Assembly: GCF_000091045.1 (NCBI RefSeq)
Contig: NC_006686.1
Coordinates: forward strand, 1,580,001 to 1,605,000
From: Cryptococcus deneoformans JEC21
Lineage: Eukaryota > Basidiomycota > Tremellomycetes > Tremellales > Cryptococcaceae
Length of the DNA: 25,000 nucleotides
Direction of reading: 5' to 3'
Shown here: positions 22,276-25,000 of the stretch, piece by piece
Numbering within the stretch: the first letter of the stretch is position 1
How the letters are laid out: every line of letters starts with the position of its first letter
Position numbers and translations under genes: made by a program
Notes under the pieces: model-generated
Databases searched by the model: none
Told to the model about the DNA's origin: nothing
Seen by the model: only the letters and a program-made list of their open reading frames with translations

Positions 22276-23155
22276 GAGAAAGTGTGGTTTGTAGACGCAG
22301 TGTTACAGTATGTCTTGCTTTAATGGATGCTTGATAATTAGAAGTATGTGTACATTTGAATAGCAGGTCGTACTGTGCGTTGGGGTCGTAGGAGAGACAA
22401 TTAAAGAGTTGAAATAAGCGGGAAACGGAACAGGGGAGGAAGGGTGCGTGGGTGGGGAATTGGCGGAATTGTGCTCGTATCTGGCAAACTTTCGATCTTT
22501 TTGCAGGGAGTATGAGCGGAGCAGGCGGCCAAGGATGTATGGAGTGTATGAGCAAGAGATAAATAAAGGGGAAGGATAAGGACACCCGTTACAGGAGGGC
22601 TATGGCCCTTCCATCGTACGCGGCCGCCGTAAATAAACAGCCAGTAGTATGGGAGGCCAAAGGGCAATAATTCATTTATTTTTTTTGGTCGCGTTTCGGT
22701 CCATAATTCTGTTTTTGTCTCCCTGAAACCGTGTGATTGATCTGCTGGTGGATGTGATGCTTTTAAAACCACTGTTTCTTTCGTTCTTGTTTGTCCAATT
22801 TCAATCATTCTATGAGCACGCTTCTTAACCATATTTACGGAACCATTTTTACATTTTTAGTAGCATACTTATATAACTATACAGGGGCGGAGGGGTGGGA
22901 GCAATGTTCTTATACTCTGAAAGTTACGGGGGTAAAAATGTCAAACTCAAATTAACTTTACCCACCACCAAATGCAACTCATATATACTCAACTAAATAT
23001 AAAGACCGGCATATCAGGTTATAATCCGCATATACGTCTTAAAGCGGGATTCAACCATAGAATCATGAGATGAGAAGAGACGATCACCGACTGTCCTACA
23101 AGCGCCTTCTCTTATATCTCGCATGCCGTAAACGTGGCAATAATCCATTAACCTC
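22276..23155. other. Gap between GEF1 start and RUM1 stop
   Basis: 880 bp between tandem minus-strand genes, holding the GEF1 promoter side and the RUM1 3' end. It carries copy B of the dispersed repeat (22647-22706). A long minus-strand reading frame at 22832-22401 runs across that repeat and has no recognisable protein features. No gene is called. Confidence 0.55.
22647..22706. repeat. Dispersed repeat, copy B
   Basis: About 60 bp match 4585-4651 in the same orientation, starting GTATGGGAGGCCAAAGGGCAA and ending GTCGCGTTTCGGTCCATAA. It is shorter than copy A in the AT-rich middle. It lies about 370 bp upstream of the GEF1 start. Confidence 0.75.
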
Positions 23156-25000
23156 TTATTGGTTCTCCATAGTAACATCTTCATCGACAACATGACGCCC
23201 CTCCTTAACGGCAGTGAATTCTCCCATATCCGAATACGAATACCTTTCTTCAGAGCCTTCACGTGAATCGATATTGTCGTCAAGAACACTCTTCCCAGTT
23301 ACAGCCGTTGCTCGTCCTTCGCAACATATAGTGGTGGCTGATGCGGTGCAACCGTTTTGCCGCACTATGGACGTAGTAGACGCTCCGGTAGCAACGGGCG
23401 TTGATGAGAAACAAGATTCTAGACCAAAATCAGAACGCAAGTCGAAAGTTGACCGGTTTTGGATTGTGGGTGTCAACAAAGAAACGGAAGTATTGGCATT
23501 CGACTCGGCAGGGGTGTAAATGGTGCGTGGCACAGCGCTGGATTTTGTTTGCGTGTCAGGTAATGCACCCATAGCAACTGAGGAGCCACCGAATTCAGAG
23601 CTTGCTGTCTGTGTGGGGATCTTGTTGAGTATTGTCGAGGGAGGGCCCATAAAACCCTTGGCAGCCACTGTCTTCAAACCATGGGCGACAGGGTTGTTCG
23701 TTGCTTGCTCATTCCGGAAACCTCCGTCAACTCCTCCAGATTTCCTCTTTTTAATCCTGTTCAAAGAGTCTTCCCTCTCTTCCATCGTTTTCACATTATT
23801 CGGAATACGTGCAGGCACGAAGTCGATGCACTCCAGAGTAATGGCGCTTGCAGAAGTAGGTTTTGTTATAACAACTAAGCGGTCCGCAAAATCGTTTATG
23901 ATGGTGTGATAGTCAAGAAATTGGTCCGTTCCGCGATGTGCTATCCTCAATTGATCAATTATATATCCAAAATCCATAACGTGGACAACTTACAGCTGAG
24001 CTGAACTCGAACCTCGACACCCTTTTGATAATGCCTCCCATCTCGAACTGTACAACATGGGCATGTCCAAACAGACTTCCCTGCAAGCCCCTCCGTCATC
24101 TTGACGCAACCCGCATGGTATCCCTGTCCACATTTGGGACACTCAATCTGTGCAGTAGTATTTTCGCCCGCGGACGACATCCCACATAGACAATAAAACT
24201 CGTGAGGATGTGATTCTGCAAGAATGATACGTGCTCTTCGACGAGGTCTTGCGCGTCCTGAAAGCGTCCCATTTTCACTGTTCATCAAAGTAGATTGCCC
24301 AGCTGCCAAAGCCACAGAAGGTCTACGGCCCACCTTCGACTGCACACCAACAGTTGACAATGAGATCTCTTTCGCCTTCATCCTGATAGCATCTTGCATC
24401 CTCCTAAATAGCCAGTTTACGAACACGCAGCGTTCGTTAGTCTGAGAGTTACGTGCGTCAAATACGAGTGGCAAGGTATAGATCTTGCGGATAGTATGTC
24501 GAAGCAATTCTAAATCCCGGCAAGGAGGAGAAAGACTGAGGGGATCAGCCAGGCGGAACGCTTGAGGAGCGTAGCGGATAGCTGCAGAAGCAATATATTG
24601 AGCGAGTTCAAACTCCAATGGATTTATAAGGAAGTTCCAACGTTGTGGGGAGATTAGACCAATGAAAGCATCGAGGGAGGGGCCATCGTCGTTGGGCAAA
24701 CGTTGGCACATAGCGCACTTGAATTCTTCTGGAACATGGCGGAGGGACACATCTACGCATCGGGGATGGTAGCTGTGCTGACAAACTTTGCACATAACCA
24801 TGTTATCTGCTGGTGACGACCGACAGAAACAGACCCTCTGATTGTTGTGCGCATCGTCATCTGGTGCAAGGCTGTTTTCAAACGCGCTGCGGATGTAATC
24901 AATGGTAGAGGCAAGTCTTGCAACTGGAACGCCTAAAACCTTGCTGGCCTCTTCCCTCCAAAGGGCATGATGCTCGAGCTCGGCTTGTAACTGGCGTATT
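23156..25000 (-). CDS. RUM1: Rum1-type PHD-finger chromatin regulator, C-terminal part
   Basis: Partial gene; the 5' part lies beyond the right edge. Two exons are visible, 25000-23994 and 23940-23156, joined by a 53-nt intron whose phase matches (596 codons seen). A first PHD finger (visible residues about 57-98) has CFC, CKVC, H..C and CAMC zinc ligands. A second (about 269-316) has YCLC, CPKC, YHAGC and CPCC. Between them is a helical linker of the kind found after the JmjC region in JARID1/PLU-1 proteins. The tail after the second finger is Ser/Thr-rich and unremarkable. Ustilago Rum1 is a chromatin repressor of mating-type-regulated genes with ARID, JmjN/JmjC and PHD domains; the ARID and Jmj parts would be outside this window. 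The RUM1 name rests on this layout plus the MAT neighbours. Confidence 0.82.

Noticed and set aside
22401..22832. 143-codon minus-strand reading frame upstream of GEF1
   Set aside because: Spans a dispersed repeat, has no recognisable motif and lies in the GEF1 leader region.

Overview
This window reads as a 25 kb piece of the mating-type (MAT) locus of a Cryptococcus-type basidiomycete yeast. Three things support this. The genes are cut by many short introns of about 47-65 nt with GT-AG ends and CTNAY-like branch points. The products are eukaryotic. The gene set STE12, RPO41, LPD1, CID1, GEF1 and RUM1 is the set known from the MAT locus of the Cryptococcus neoformans/gattii complex. Species and allele (a or alpha) cannot be fixed from the sequence alone.

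Layout, left to right: STE12 (33-3287, +), a pheromone-response transcription factor with an STE domain and two C2H2 zinc fingers; a 1.45 kb gene-poor gap carrying a dispersed repeat and a short membrane-like open segment; RPO41 (9113-4741, -), mitochondrial RNA polymerase; a 226 bp divergent promoter; an armadillo-repeat gene (9340-12059, +), possibly a GID5/ARMC8-type protein; a nested inverted-repeat (foldback/MITE-like) element between convergent genes (12091-12864); LPD1 (15025-12951, -), dihydrolipoamide dehydrogenase; CID1 (18692-15380, -), a non-canonical poly(A)/poly(U) polymerase; a gap with a microsatellite and a truncated copy of the element; GEF1 (22275-19137, -), a DH-PH Rho-family exchange factor; a gap with the second copy of the dispersed repeat; and the 3' part of RUM1 (25000-23156, -), with two PHD fingers, running off the right edge.

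Exon models were built by hand from splice signals, conserved motifs and reading-frame closure. Each complete gene model closes in frame: STE12 886 or 868 aa, RPO41 1324 aa, ARM protein 800 aa, LPD1 511 aa, CID1 754 aa, GEF1 905 aa. The genes are not one pathway. As known for this locus, mating regulators (STE12, GEF1 and RUM1 as candidates) are locked together with housekeeping and mitochondrial genes (RPO41, LPD1) and RNA or protein turnover genes (CID1, ARM). The least ordinary signals are the 6-nt and 11-nt micro-exons with a GC-AG intron in STE12, the nested foldback element, and the two repeat families placed at gene borders.
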